From: Myxococcota bacterium
Lineage (GTDB): Bacteria > Myxococcota_A > Bradymonadia > UBA7976 > UBA1532
Direction of reading: 5' to 3'
Assembly (NCBI GenBank): GCA_963169045.1
Contig: CAUJDF010000067.1
Location: 1-64,000 of the forward strand
DNA: 64,000 bases
The position numbers and the translations under genes are program-made. Positions 1 through 7,447 of the stretch are shown in pieces; position 1 is the first letter of the stretch, and every line of letters starts with the position of its first letter. Under the pieces are notes generated by a model that made no database searches, was not told where the DNA came from, and was given only the letters and a program-made list of their open reading frames with translations.

Positions 1-161
1 ATCAGGCGGTGCTGGCGAAGGCGTTCCGCGGCGAGCTCGTCCCGCAGGACCCGGACGACGAGCCGGCGTCCGTGCTGCTCGAACGCATCCGCCGCGAGCG
101 CGAGGCGGCCGCGGCCGCGCCGAAGGCGGGCCGGCGCCGCAAGGCCGGCACCGCGCCATGA
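1..161 (+). CDS. hsdS: Type I restriction enzyme specificity subunit HsdS, C-terminal fragment
   Basis: The reading frame is open from base 3 to the TGA at 159-161 and its 5' part lies outside the window. The remaining ~52 residues contain AKAFRGELVPQDPDDEPAS followed by LLERIRRER, the characteristic C-terminal tail of HsdS, where a conserved helix closes the second target-recognition half. HsdS reads the DNA target for the HsdM methylase and HsdR translocase. Neither hsdM nor hsdR is inside the window. The last residues are a basic Ala/Lys/Arg tail. The stop overlaps the start of the next gene (ATGA), so the next gene is probably translated together with it. Confidence is high for the family; whether the gene is intact upstream cannot be seen. 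Confidence 0.85.
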   Translation, partial: QAVLAKAFRGELVPQDPDDEPASVLLERIRREREAAAAAPKAGRRRKAGTAP

Positions 162-1186
162 CGCGCTTCCGCGACGACATGGAGGCGGCGCAGCTCGCGT
201 GGAAGCGGCGGGCGCTGCCGCACGTCGAGGGGCAGGGCCGGTGGCAGAAGCGCCCGTACGACCACATCCTTCCAGAGGGGCACGCGCAGGAGAACCTGTG
301 GCCGGGCATCCGCGCGGACGGCGCGTTCCCGCTCGATGCCTTGCTGAAAGTCCAACGCATCCAGGCGCACACGGGCCGCGACAACCTGCTCTCCTCGTGG
401 ACGCTCGCGGCGAACCTCTACTTCCCGTTCGGCCGGAGCGCCGGCGGCCTCCGCCTGGCCGCCGACTTCCTGCGCGCGAACGTGGACGCGTCGATCGCCG
501 ACGTCCGGTCGGTCGAGCTCGAGTGGGAGCACGCCGACGGTCCCGCGAAGCTGCTCGGCGAGGCCGGCGGCCGCCGCGGCTCGCATCAGACGTCGCCGGA
601 CGTGGCGTTCAAGGTGACGACGACGGGCGGCGGCGACGGCGTCGTGCTCACCGAGGTGAAGTTCACCGAGCACGACTTCTACGCGTGCTCCGTCCGCAAG
701 CAGCTCGACGACGCGACGAAGTCGACCACGTGCGACGCGCTGGCGCGCCTGCGGACGGCCCCGGCGGCGCTCTGCGGGCAGCACACCGTGAAGGGCCGCC
801 GCTACTGGGACCACCTCGCGACCATCCTCGACTGGGACGCGCCGCTGCGCGGCTGTCCGGCCGCCACCGCGGCGTACCAGCTCTTCCGGCAGCAGGCGCT
901 CGCCGAGGCGCTGGCGGCGCGCGCCGACCAGGCGCTCGTCGTCTCGTCGCTCGCCTACGACGCGCGCAACGCCGGGCTGCTCGCCTCCCTGCGGCGGACC
1001 GGCCGGGCGGGCGCCGCGGACGCGCCGCGCGACGTCCGGACGGACTGGTCCCGGCTGTTCCGCGGCAAGGCACGCTTCGCGACGTTCAGCCACCAGTCGT
1101 GGGTGGCCTTCGTCCGGCAGGCGTCCCCGCGCCCCGCATGGTGCGCCGACTGGCTCGCCTACGTCACCGACCGCTACGGCCTGTAG
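158..1186 (+). CDS. PD-(D/E)XK nuclease-like protein coupled to hsdS
   Basis: A 342-residue soluble protein with no signal peptide or membrane segment. A stretch near the middle has the spacing of a PD-(D/E)XK nuclease core: D148 in SPDVAF, then hydrophobic residues and E166-V-K168 in VVLTEVKFTE. The C-terminal half is rich in Trp, Tyr and Arg and holds VVSSLAYDARNAG and later FSHQSW. This resembles the small family of solo restriction-endonuclease-like proteins with a PD-(D/E)XK fold, but I could not run a profile search. The ATG overlaps the hsdS stop by 4 nt, so it is transcribed and probably translated with hsdS. The context suggests an accessory nuclease of a type I restriction locus or an adjacent defence gene; this is inference. 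Confidence 0.6.
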   Translation: MTRFRDDMEAAQLAWKRRALPHVEGQGRWQKRPYDHILPEGHAQENLWPGIRADGAFPLDALLKVQRIQAHTGRDNLLSSWTLAANLYFPFGRSAGGLRLAADFLRANVDASIADVRSVELEWEHADGPAKLLGEAGGRRGSHQTSPDVAFKVTTTGGGDGVVLTEVKFTEHDFYACSVRKQLDDATKSTTCDALARLRTAPAALCGQHTVKGRRYWDHLATILDWDAPLRGCPAATAAYQLFRQQALAEALAARADQALVVSSLAYDARNAGLLASLRRTGRAGAADAPRDVRTDWSRLFRGKARFATFSHQSWVAFVRQASPRPAWCADWLAYVTDRYGL

Positions 1187-1228
1187 CCCCGCGCGCCGTC
1201 TCGGCGGGCGCCCCGGTCGAACGGCGCT

Positions 1229-1532
1229 TCAGACGAGTCGGAGGCCAAGGCTGAGCCGCCCACCCGCGCGGTGCAGGTTGCCGAGCCACCACGCCTCGTC
1301 GAGCTCGTCCAGGAGCGCGCGCCCGCACGGCGTCGAGGGACGTCTCGACGACCCGATGGGCCTGCCCCGGCTCGCCCGGCTCCTCCGAGGGATCGACCTC
1401 GACGACGGCGCTGGCGAGCCCGCAGAACTTCCCCTTCACATGTTCCGCGGCTTCGATGATGAGCGCCTTCAGTCCCGGCGCCCGGGCTTCGATCTCTTCG
1501 AGCTGACTGCGGTCGCGGATCTCGAGGTCCAT
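1229..1532 (-). pseudogene. Frameshifted small hypothetical gene
   Basis: From the ATG at 1532 one minus-strand frame reads as a plausible soluble protein (starting MDLEIRDRSQLEEIEARAPG, with a conserved-looking KGKFCGLASAVVEVD segment). Coding character fails after about residue 68. A different frame then continues with LLDELDEAWWLGNLHRAGG and ends at a TGA at 1229-1231. The switch falls in the alternating GC run at 1314-1322, a typical slippage or assembly-error site. Correcting it would give a protein of about 100 residues. I do not recognise the family. It may be a true pseudogene or a sequencing artefact. Confidence 0.4.
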
Positions 1533-1679
1533 CGCGCCGGAAGGTACGTCTTCGCGGCGGGAGGCTTCCATGCACTCGAACGGCGGCCGCTGTGAGGACG
1601 CTCGCCGCTTCGTGGAGCGGCCCGGGCGAGACGGTCACATGCCCACGCGTCCGGGTCGGACGCGTCCGTGGCGCACGGG
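1533..1679. other. Intergenic stretch leading into the 42-bp repeat
   Basis: No convincing gene is seen on either strand between the frameshifted small gene and the tandem repeat. Open frames crossing it are composed mainly of Arg/Pro/Ser and continue through the tandem repeat, so they look compositional. The last part contains degenerate copies of the 42-bp repeat, such as CGTCCGGGTCGGACGCGTCC. Confidence 0.4.
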
Positions 1680-1827
1680 CCCGACCCGTGCCGCGCGACC
1701 CGCCGCGTCCCGCGCCGCCAGTCCGACTCGTGTCGACCGACCCGCCGCGTCCCGCGCCACGGATCCGACGCGTGTGGACCGACCTCCGGCGTCGCGCCGC
1801 ACGGGTCGAATTCGTGCCGCCCACGTC
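1680..1827. repeat. 42-bp tandem repeat (minisatellite), about 3.5 copies
   Basis: Three full copies begin at 1680, 1722 and 1764, each exactly 42 bp, and a partial copy begins at 1806. Every copy opens with a variant of TCCGACnCGTG and carries CCGCCGCGTCCCGCGCC or a close variant. Read on the plus strand each copy is 14 codons (PTRVDRPAASRA-like), so open frames pass through it, but there is no sign that it is translated. It ends about 70 bp before the next gene start. Confidence 0.75.
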
Positions 1828-1896
1828 CGGATGGAACAAAAACTGATCGATCCCTTCCGTAGCCTCGGTCCGACGACGCCCCACGGAAGACCGACC

Positions 1897-2758
1897 ATGC
1901 GCCACGTCACGCTCGAGACGCTCGACCTCGCCCTTGCCGACCTCGCCGACAGCCGCCTCGCCACGCTGCAGGCCGCGGCGCCCGGCACCGCCCTCATCTA
2001 TGCGCCGCGCCTGCGGGCGCTGTCCGCGGAGGTCGAGGCCTTCCTCGCGCGCCCGGCCACGTCGTCGTCGCGCCCGCTGGCCGAGGAGCTCGCCGCGGCG
2101 GCCGCGCGCCAGAAGCAGCTCGGCCTGCGCGTGCACGGGCGCCTGACCCGGATCGCGGACGAGCCGGACCTGCCCGAGGACCTGCGCGCCTGCGCGTCGC
2201 GGGTCCGCGGCGCCCTCTTCTTCGTCGAGCCGGCGGCCCAGCAGCGTTATGCCCACCGCGCGATGCTCGCGAAGCGCCTGCGCGCTCGGCTCGAGGAGCG
2301 CGCCCTCGACCTCGCCGGCCTGCACATGGCCAACGGCGAGCCGATGCGCGCGATCGTGGACGCCTGGCTCGCGGAGTGCGAGGTCATCGGCCGCCTGTTG
2401 AGCCGGCGCTCCGATCTGGAGGCGACGACGGCGCGGCGCGAGGACGGCCTCCGCCTGCGCAGCCGCGCGCTCGGCCTGATCGGGCGCGCGCGCGCCGCGC
2501 TCGCCGACGAGCTGGCGGACGCGCCGGCCCACGCCGCCCGCGTGGACGCGCAGGTCTTCGGGCACCTCGACGCGCTCGCCGGCCGGCCGATCGCCGAGGC
2601 GGCGAGGCGGCGAAGCGGCGAGGCCCGCGCGGCCGTCCGGGAGGCCGCCGACGTCGCGCGGCCCGCCCCGGACGCCGCCGCTGGTGCGGCGACCGCGTCC
2701 GGGCGCCCGCTCTCACTGCGCCGTTCAGGTTCGTCGAGCCCGCGAGCGCGCCCGGAGG
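1897..2758 (+). CDS. Helical protein of unknown function, natural stop apparently lost
   Basis: The ATG at 1897 opens a frame that reads as a genuine helical, Leu/Ala/Glu-rich soluble protein for about 250 residues (beginning MRHVTLETLDLALADLADSR, later RYAHRAMLAKRLRARLEERA). After about residue 255 it turns into a low-complexity Ala/Arg/Ser tail. No stop occurs in this frame until 3849, far inside genes on the opposite strand, so the end given here is only where coding character fades. The frame runs directly into a dispersed structured repeat at about 2760, which may have replaced the original 3' end. I recognise no family or catalytic motif and see no signal peptide. Confidence 0.45.
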
Positions 2759-2759
2759 A

Positions 2760-2850
2760 CGCGACGGAGGCGTACTCCAGTACGCCGCAGGGAGCGGCCG
2801 AGGACACAGCGCAGCGACCGACTTGCGGGAGCAAGCTGCGCGGGACCGGC
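2760..2850. repeat. Dispersed hairpin repeat, copy 1
   Basis: This block contains a perfect 8-bp inverted repeat, GGCGTACT-CC-AGTACGCC at 2769-2786. Next comes a second hairpin, CTTGC-GGGA-GCAAG at 2822-2835, whose loop fits the GNRA tetraloop pattern. The sequence GCGACCGACTTGCGGGAG recurs at 56360-56375 in the second copy. Both copies lie between convergent genes, which fits a transcription-ending or RNA-protecting role. Confidence 0.6.
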
Positions 2851-2867
2851 GGACATGGACGGTGCAG

Positions 2868-3326
2868 TCAGCCCGGCTCCCGGACCGCCCGGAGCGCCCG
2901 GGCGTCCTCGAGGTCCTGCGGCCGACCGCTCGCCTCTTTCAGCGCGATCAACGTCGCCCGATCGACGACGTGGACCTGCACGCCGTCGAGCTCCCGCTCG
3001 ACGTGTGCGCGCCACGCGGCATCGAAGTCGCCCCCGGGCACCCAGCGGACGAGGTCGATCCGGCTCGGCGGCCGGCCCATCCAGACCACGTCCTCGCGCG
3101 CCATCTTCGGCAGGGCGTCGATCACCGCTTCGGGCGCGCCGAACACGCGGAGAGCGTCGCAGGCGCGCGCCAGGTTGTCGGGCGTGTCGCGGAGCCACAG
3201 GTCGGCGTCCTTGGTGAACCGAGGCCGGCCGTGCATCGCGACGGCGTATCCGCCGACGAGCACATACTCAACGCCGGCCTCGGCGAACGCCGCACACAGA
3301 TCGGTCAAGTCGGGGAACGTCGCCAT
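2868..3326 (-). CDS. Nucleotidyltransferase-fold protein (DUF6036/AbiEii-like)
   Basis: A 152-residue protein of the minimal nucleotidyltransferase type. YVLVGGYAVAMHG (residues 21-33) is the GG loop, and KDADLWL carries the two metal-binding aspartates D40 and D42. A later segment, LTIALKEASGR-like near residue 130, matches the usual C-terminal helix of DUF6036/AbiEii-type proteins. Such enzymes transfer a nucleotide to a protein or RNA and often act as the toxin half of a two-gene system. The ATG at 3326 lies inside the 3' end of the preceding small gene (59-nt overlap), which suggests coupled expression. The substrate and any toxin role are inferred, not shown. Confidence 0.75.
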   Translation of the reverse strand: MATFPDLTDLCAAFAEAGVEYVLVGGYAVAMHGRPRFTKDADLWLRDTPDNLARACDALRVFGAPEAVIDALPKMAREDVVWMGRPPSRIDLVRWVPGGDFDAAWRAHVERELDGVQVHVVDRATLIALKEASGRPQDLEDARALRAVREPG

Positions 3327-3513
3327 CGTGCGGGTGCTCCAGGGACCACGCCTGGCGGATGAGCTCGCGGAGGGCCTGCATGCGTTCCCCGACGCTCGCG
3401 CGCTGCCAGAAGGCGACGTCTTCGGCGAGCGCGTCGTCGGCGGCCGTGACCACGCCGGACTGCCAGGTGGCGCGGCGTCGGTGAGCTCGGGCGGCGCGAT
3501 CCATGTCGGTCAT
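3268..3513 (-). CDS. Small partner protein of the nucleotidyltransferase
   Basis: An 81-residue basic protein starting at the ATG at 3513 (an alternative start at 3504 gives 78 residues). It is mostly helical: ALAEDVAFWQRASVGERMQ is followed by ALRELIRQAWSLEHPH and an Arg-rich end, RSVCGVRRGRR. Its last 59 nt overlap the nucleotidyltransferase gene in another frame. The arrangement of a small helical protein immediately upstream of a minimal nucleotidyltransferase resembles a toxin-antitoxin pair. I cannot assign a family. Confidence 0.5.
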   Translation of the reverse strand: MTDMDRAARAHRRRATWQSGVVTAADDALAEDVAFWQRASVGERMQALRELIRQAWSLEHPHDGDVPRLDRSVCGVRRGRR

Positions 3514-3596
3514 CATAGCAGGGGCGCGCGCCGAAGCCTCGCTCCCCCGGCGCCAGCCGCAACGCCTCGCTCCGCCCGCGGTCGGGCCGCGCGCGG

Positions 3597-5783
3597 CTAC
3601 TGGCCCGCCGCGACCGCCGGCTTCGCGCCGGTGAGGGCGCGCACGTCGATGAGGTACATCTGGCGCTGCCCCTCGTGCGTCGAGTCGATCACGACCGAGC
3701 CGCCGTCGCGCGAGAAGCGCGGGTGCGTGTCGCAGCGCAGGTCCAGGCCGCCCCTGGTGGTGTTCGACACGAAGTGGCCCAGCGGGATGCGCCGCTTCTC
3801 GACGAGGTCGTACAGGTACGGGTGCTGGCGCAGGTGCACGTCGGGATAGGTGTCGTTGAGGATGAAGCGGTTGCCCGGCAGGTAGCTGACGTGGCCGTCC
3901 TCGCGCATCGCCTCCGGCGCGATGAGCTCGGGCGGGCCGCCGCGCTCGGGGAACGCGTAGAACTGCGCGCCGGCGCTGTCGTGCCAGGCCCAGGCGGTGA
4001 TGTGCTCCGGGTCGCGCCACCAGAAGTGCGACACGTAGCGGCCGGGGTGGACGACGCGCGGTTCGCCCCCCTGCGGGTCGATGGTGAGCAGGCGGCTCGA
4101 GAAGCGCTCGCCGCCCCGCTTCGCCCAGCGGTGCACCATCGCCACGCGCTTGCCGTCGGGCGAGTAGAGCAGGTGGTAGAGCGCGTGCTTGGCGCCCGTC
4201 CAGTCGGCGGACGGCGCGCCGACCTTCAGCGCGTCGGCCGTCGAGAACACGAGCCGGTGCTCGCCGGTCGCGAGGTCCATCCACCACACGCCGGACGTGG
4301 CGGGCGCGTCCTCCTCCGCGTGCGCGTCGGGCAGGCCCACGTATCCGTAGCCGGGCCGCTGGTCGTGCACGCGCGCGAAGTCGGCGGAGACCGCGCTCTT
4401 GCCGTCGGGCGCCACGGCGTAGACGGGCAGGGGCAGCGTCCGCGTCTCGCGCGTCTTCACGTCGAGGATGCGCGTGACGAAGCGGTCGCCCTCGCGGTCG
4501 TTCCAGAGCACCTGCGCGTCGGTGCCCGGGATCCACTGCAGCATGCAGCCCTGCTGCCAGTTCCAGGCGCGGCTCTCGCCGAGCTCGATCCAGCGGTCGC
4601 CGTCCTGCAGATCGACCATGCCCACGCGCACCACGTCGTCGGGCTTCGGATTGCGGTCCTCGAAGTCGACCTGCATCCCGAGGACGTAGCGCCCGGTCGG
4701 GTCGAACTGCAGCTTGTCGTAGTAGGCGAACCAGTGGGCCTTCGGGCCGCGCGTGATCGCGCGCACCGGCGGCGTCGGCGCCGTGAGCTCCTCGATCTCC
4801 GCCGCCACGCGCTGCGTGTACCGCTTCGCCGCCTTCGCGGTCAGGTGGTCGGCGTTCTCCATGTCGCGCGCCGGGAAGGGGACCGGCCGCTTCAGCACGA
4901 CGTGCACGCGGCTGTGGCCGCGCGCGTGGTTCTCGAGCGTCCGCACGATGTCGCCGGTGTAGCGCTTGTAGTCCTCGCTCTTCGCCAGCTCTTCGTAGAC
5001 CGGGCTCGTCGCCACGAGGAACACGTCGAAGCCGTGCTCGTCCGACAGCGCGGCGATGCGGTCGAGCGCGCGCTGGTTCTCGCGTGAGATCGCGAACTTG
5101 CGGCCCTTGAGGAAGCGCAGGTGGTTGCGCGTGTCCTGCTTGACCTGGCGCACGTCGGACCGCTCGTGCGCCATGAAGCCGCTCGCGTCGAGCGCGAACG
5201 TGCGCCCGAACCGCGAAGGCTCGCGCAGCCACGATTGCAGCGTGGCGCTCTCGGAGTAGAGCGGGACGTAGCGCGCGAGGCCGAGGCTCCACTTCTGCGC
5301 CCGCGAGAGCCGGAGCTTGGGCTCGCGGTCCCGCCAGAAGCCCCACGGCTGCGGGACCTCGGCGAGGATCTCCGGCTTCAGGTCCGCGCCGAGCCGGCGG
5401 TGCCAGACGTCGTACACGTGCTCGACGACGACGCGCTTCGGCGGCCCGAAGCGCTCGATGTAGCGATCGAGCATCCAGGCGTCGTTCACCACGAGCAGGT
5501 CGGCGACGGTGCACAGGTTGAGCGCCGTGCCGCCGAGGCGCTCCGTCAGCGCCGCCGGATCGAGGCCCTGGTTGCAGCTCGAGTCGCCGAGCAACAGCCA
5601 GTCGACCGGCTTCGTGGCCTCGTCCTCGAGCAGGCGCCACTTCTCGTGGATGAGGAAGTAGCCCTTGTTGGTGGTGTGCGCGTCGAGCAGGCGGCCGGCG
5701 ATGGCGTTCGCGACGACCACGACGAGGAGGGCGCAGGCAACGGTGAGCGCCAGGCGGCGGAGGGCGGTGCGGCGTTCCATCAT
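3597..5783 (-). CDS. SGNH-like acyl hydrolase/transferase fused to a beta-propeller
   Basis: A 728-residue membrane-anchored protein. Residues ~8-30 form an N-terminal membrane helix (ALTVACALLVVVVANAIAG). The next ~300 residues look like an AlgJ/AlgX-type SGNH domain: WLLLGDSSCNQG gives the GDS block and ENADHLTAKAAKRY a C-terminal Asp-His block. From about residue 345 to the end the sequence changes to a WD40/TolB-like propeller beginning GPKAHWFAYYDKLQFDPTGR and containing repeated YSPDGKRVAM and FSRDGGSVVID strands. SGNH proteins beside an MBOAT normally complete O-acetylation of an exported polysaccharide. The attached propeller is unusual. The gene follows the MBOAT gene by 18 nt, so the two form an operon. 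The start has no strong ribosome site, which fits coupling. Confidence 0.75.
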   Translation of the reverse strand: MMERRTALRRLALTVACALLVVVVANAIAGRLLDAHTTNKGYFLIHEKWRLLEDEATKPVDWLLLGDSSCNQGLDPAALTERLGGTALNLCTVADLLVVNDAWMLDRYIERFGPPKRVVVEHVYDVWHRRLGADLKPEILAEVPQPWGFWRDREPKLRLSRAQKWSLGLARYVPLYSESATLQSWLREPSRFGRTFALDASGFMAHERSDVRQVKQDTRNHLRFLKGRKFAISRENQRALDRIAALSDEHGFDVFLVATSPVYEELAKSEDYKRYTGDIVRTLENHARGHSRVHVVLKRPVPFPARDMENADHLTAKAAKRYTQRVAAEIEELTAPTPPVRAITRGPKAHWFAYYDKLQFDPTGRYVLGMQVDFEDRNPKPDDVVRVGMVDLQDGDRWIELGESRAWNWQQGCMLQWIPGTDAQVLWNDREGDRFVTRILDVKTRETRTLPLPVYAVAPDGKSAVSADFARVHDQRPGYGYVGLPDAHAEEDAPATSGVWWMDLATGEHRLVFSTADALKVGAPSADWTGAKHALYHLLYSPDGKRVAMVHRWAKRGGERFSSRLLTIDPQGGEPRVVHPGRYVSHFWWRDPEHITAWAWHDSAGAQFYAFPERGGPPELIAPEAMREDGHVSYLPGNRFILNDTYPDVHLRQHPYLYDLVEKRRIPLGHFVSNTTRGGLDLRCDTHPRFSRDGGSVVIDSTHEGQRQMYLIDVRALTGAKPAVAAGQ

Positions 5784-5801
5784 GCTCAGAGGGTGTTCCG
5801 C

Positions 5802-7223
5802 TCAGAACTGGAAGTAGATGAACTCGGTCGCCTCGCGGACGCCGAAGACGAGGATGCCGGCGGCGACCAGGCCGTAGGCGGCGCCGAGGGCCCAGGCGGA
5901 CCGGCGGGCCGGGGCCAGCGCGTCGCCGGCGAGGTACTGCCAGGTCTCCATCACGACCAGCGGCGCGCCGTAGAACGCGAGCGTCGACGCGAAGTCCGCG
6001 GTCTTCGCCGTCGTCGCGAGGCCGACGTTGCCGAGCATCGCGAACGCCTGCCCGATCGAGGTCGCGCGGAAGAACAGCCAGCCCACGAGCGTCAGGCAGA
6101 ACATCAGCGCCATCCGCGGCGGGATGCGCACGATGGCATACCGGATGGCCCACGGCTGGTCCGTGTCGGGGAACCGGTCGAAGATGCGATAGAGGATCAA
6201 GATCAGGCCGTGGAAGGCGCCCCAGGCCACGAACGTCCACGCGGCGCCGTGCCAGAGCCCGCCGAGCAGCATCGTCAGCGCGAGGTTGCGGTACGTGCGG
6301 AACGTGCCGTGCCGGTTGCCGCCGAGCGGCACGTACAGGTAGTCGCGCAGCCACTGCGAGAGCGAGATGTGCCATCGCCGCCAGAAATCGCTGGGGTTGA
6401 TGGCGAAGTACGGGTTGCGGAAGTTGACCATCAGCTCGAAGCCGAACAGACGGGCGACGCCGCGCGCGATGTCGGAGTAGGCGGAGAAATCGCAGTAGAT
6501 CTGGATGGCGAAGGCGAGCACGCCGAGCACCGTGTCGACGCCCGCGTGGCTGCCGTGCTGGTCGAACACGGCGTTGGCCACGGCGGCCACGTTGTCGGCG
6601 ATGACGACCTTCTTGAAGAAGCCCCAGACGATGAGGAAGACGGCGCCGTCGAGGTCGGCCCACTTGAACGTGCGCGGCCGCTGGAATTGCGGCATCAGGT
6701 CGATGGCGCGCTCGATGGGGCCGGCGACGAGCTGAGGGAAGAAGGCCACGTACGCCGCGAAATCGAGGAAGCTGCCCGCGGGCGCGATGCGGCGCCGGTA
6801 GATGTCGACGATGTAGCTGATCGACTGGAACGTGTAGAACGAGATGCCGACCGGCAGCACGACCTTCAGCACCGGGAGGTGCGCCTGCCATCCCATGCTG
6901 TCGAGGAGCGCCGCGAAGCTCTCGACGAAGAACCCGTAGTACTTGAAGAACCCGAGGATGCCGAGGCTCTGCACGAGCGAGAGCACGAGGAAGAGCTTGC
7001 GACGCCGCGCGTCCTCGGTGCGGTGGATGAGCACGCCGAGCGAGTGGTCGACCGCCGACGTGAGCACGAGCAGGCCCAGGAAGCGCCAGTCCCACCAGCC
7101 GTAGAAGAACCAGCTCGCCAGCAGCAGGAAGGCGTTCTGCAGGCGGTAGTGGCGGTTCAGCAGCCAGTAGACCGCCAGGACGATCGGCAGGAACGCCAGG
7201 AACGCGAGCGAATTGAAGAGCAC
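5802..7223 (-). CDS. MBOAT family O-acyltransferase (AlgI-like)
   Basis: A 473-residue polytopic membrane protein starting at a GTG with the family-typical N-terminus MLFNSLAFLAFLPIVLAVYW. It has the MBOAT signatures RRWHISLSQWLRDYLYVP (first conserved His) and LLGGLWHGAAWTFVAWG (second His, probable catalytic residue). These enzymes carry an acyl group, usually acetyl, across the inner membrane to a periplasmic acceptor, as AlgI does for alginate. The SGNH-propeller gene directly downstream is the natural partner. The polysaccharide acted on is unknown, since no glycosyltransferases are nearby. Confidence 0.9.
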   Translation of the reverse strand: MLFNSLAFLAFLPIVLAVYWLLNRHYRLQNAFLLLASWFFYGWWDWRFLGLLVLTSAVDHSLGVLIHRTEDARRRKLFLVLSLVQSLGILGFFKYYGFFVESFAALLDSMGWQAHLPVLKVVLPVGISFYTFQSISYIVDIYRRRIAPAGSFLDFAAYVAFFPQLVAGPIERAIDLMPQFQRPRTFKWADLDGAVFLIVWGFFKKVVIADNVAAVANAVFDQHGSHAGVDTVLGVLAFAIQIYCDFSAYSDIARGVARLFGFELMVNFRNPYFAINPSDFWRRWHISLSQWLRDYLYVPLGGNRHGTFRTYRNLALTMLLGGLWHGAAWTFVAWGAFHGLILILYRIFDRFPDTDQPWAIRYAIVRIPPRMALMFCLTLVGWLFFRATSIGQAFAMLGNVGLATTAKTADFASTLAFYGAPLVVMETWQYLAGDALAPARRSAWALGAAYGLVAAGILVFGVREATEFIYFQF

Positions 7224-7447
7224 CCGTCGAATCCCCGATGTCTGGGAGGGCGCAGCTTACGCGCAACCCCCGCCGGCGCGCCAACCTGGGAGGGCGCGCG
7301 ACCCTCGACCGCGACCGATCCCTTCGCGACGCTCGCCGGGGCGGGCGGCCCGTGGGGCCGTCGCGCCGCCGTGCGCGCGGGACATCGCCAAGGCAGCGGC
7401 GCTTCGGCTACGCTGTGCGCCGCCGGGGAGACGGCGGGGAGCGCGGC

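Noticed and set aside
1-1093. Minus-strand frame of 363 codons opposite hsdS and the nuclease-like gene
   Set aside because: Arg/Val/Ala-rich shadow without motifs, antisense to genes with recognisable features.
3268-7284. Open frame of about 1338 codons on the minus strand
   Set aside because: Except for its last ~80 codons (the small partner gene), it is Arg/Ala/Pro-rich and lies over the SGNH and MBOAT genes, which have clear motifs in other frames. A high-GC shadow.
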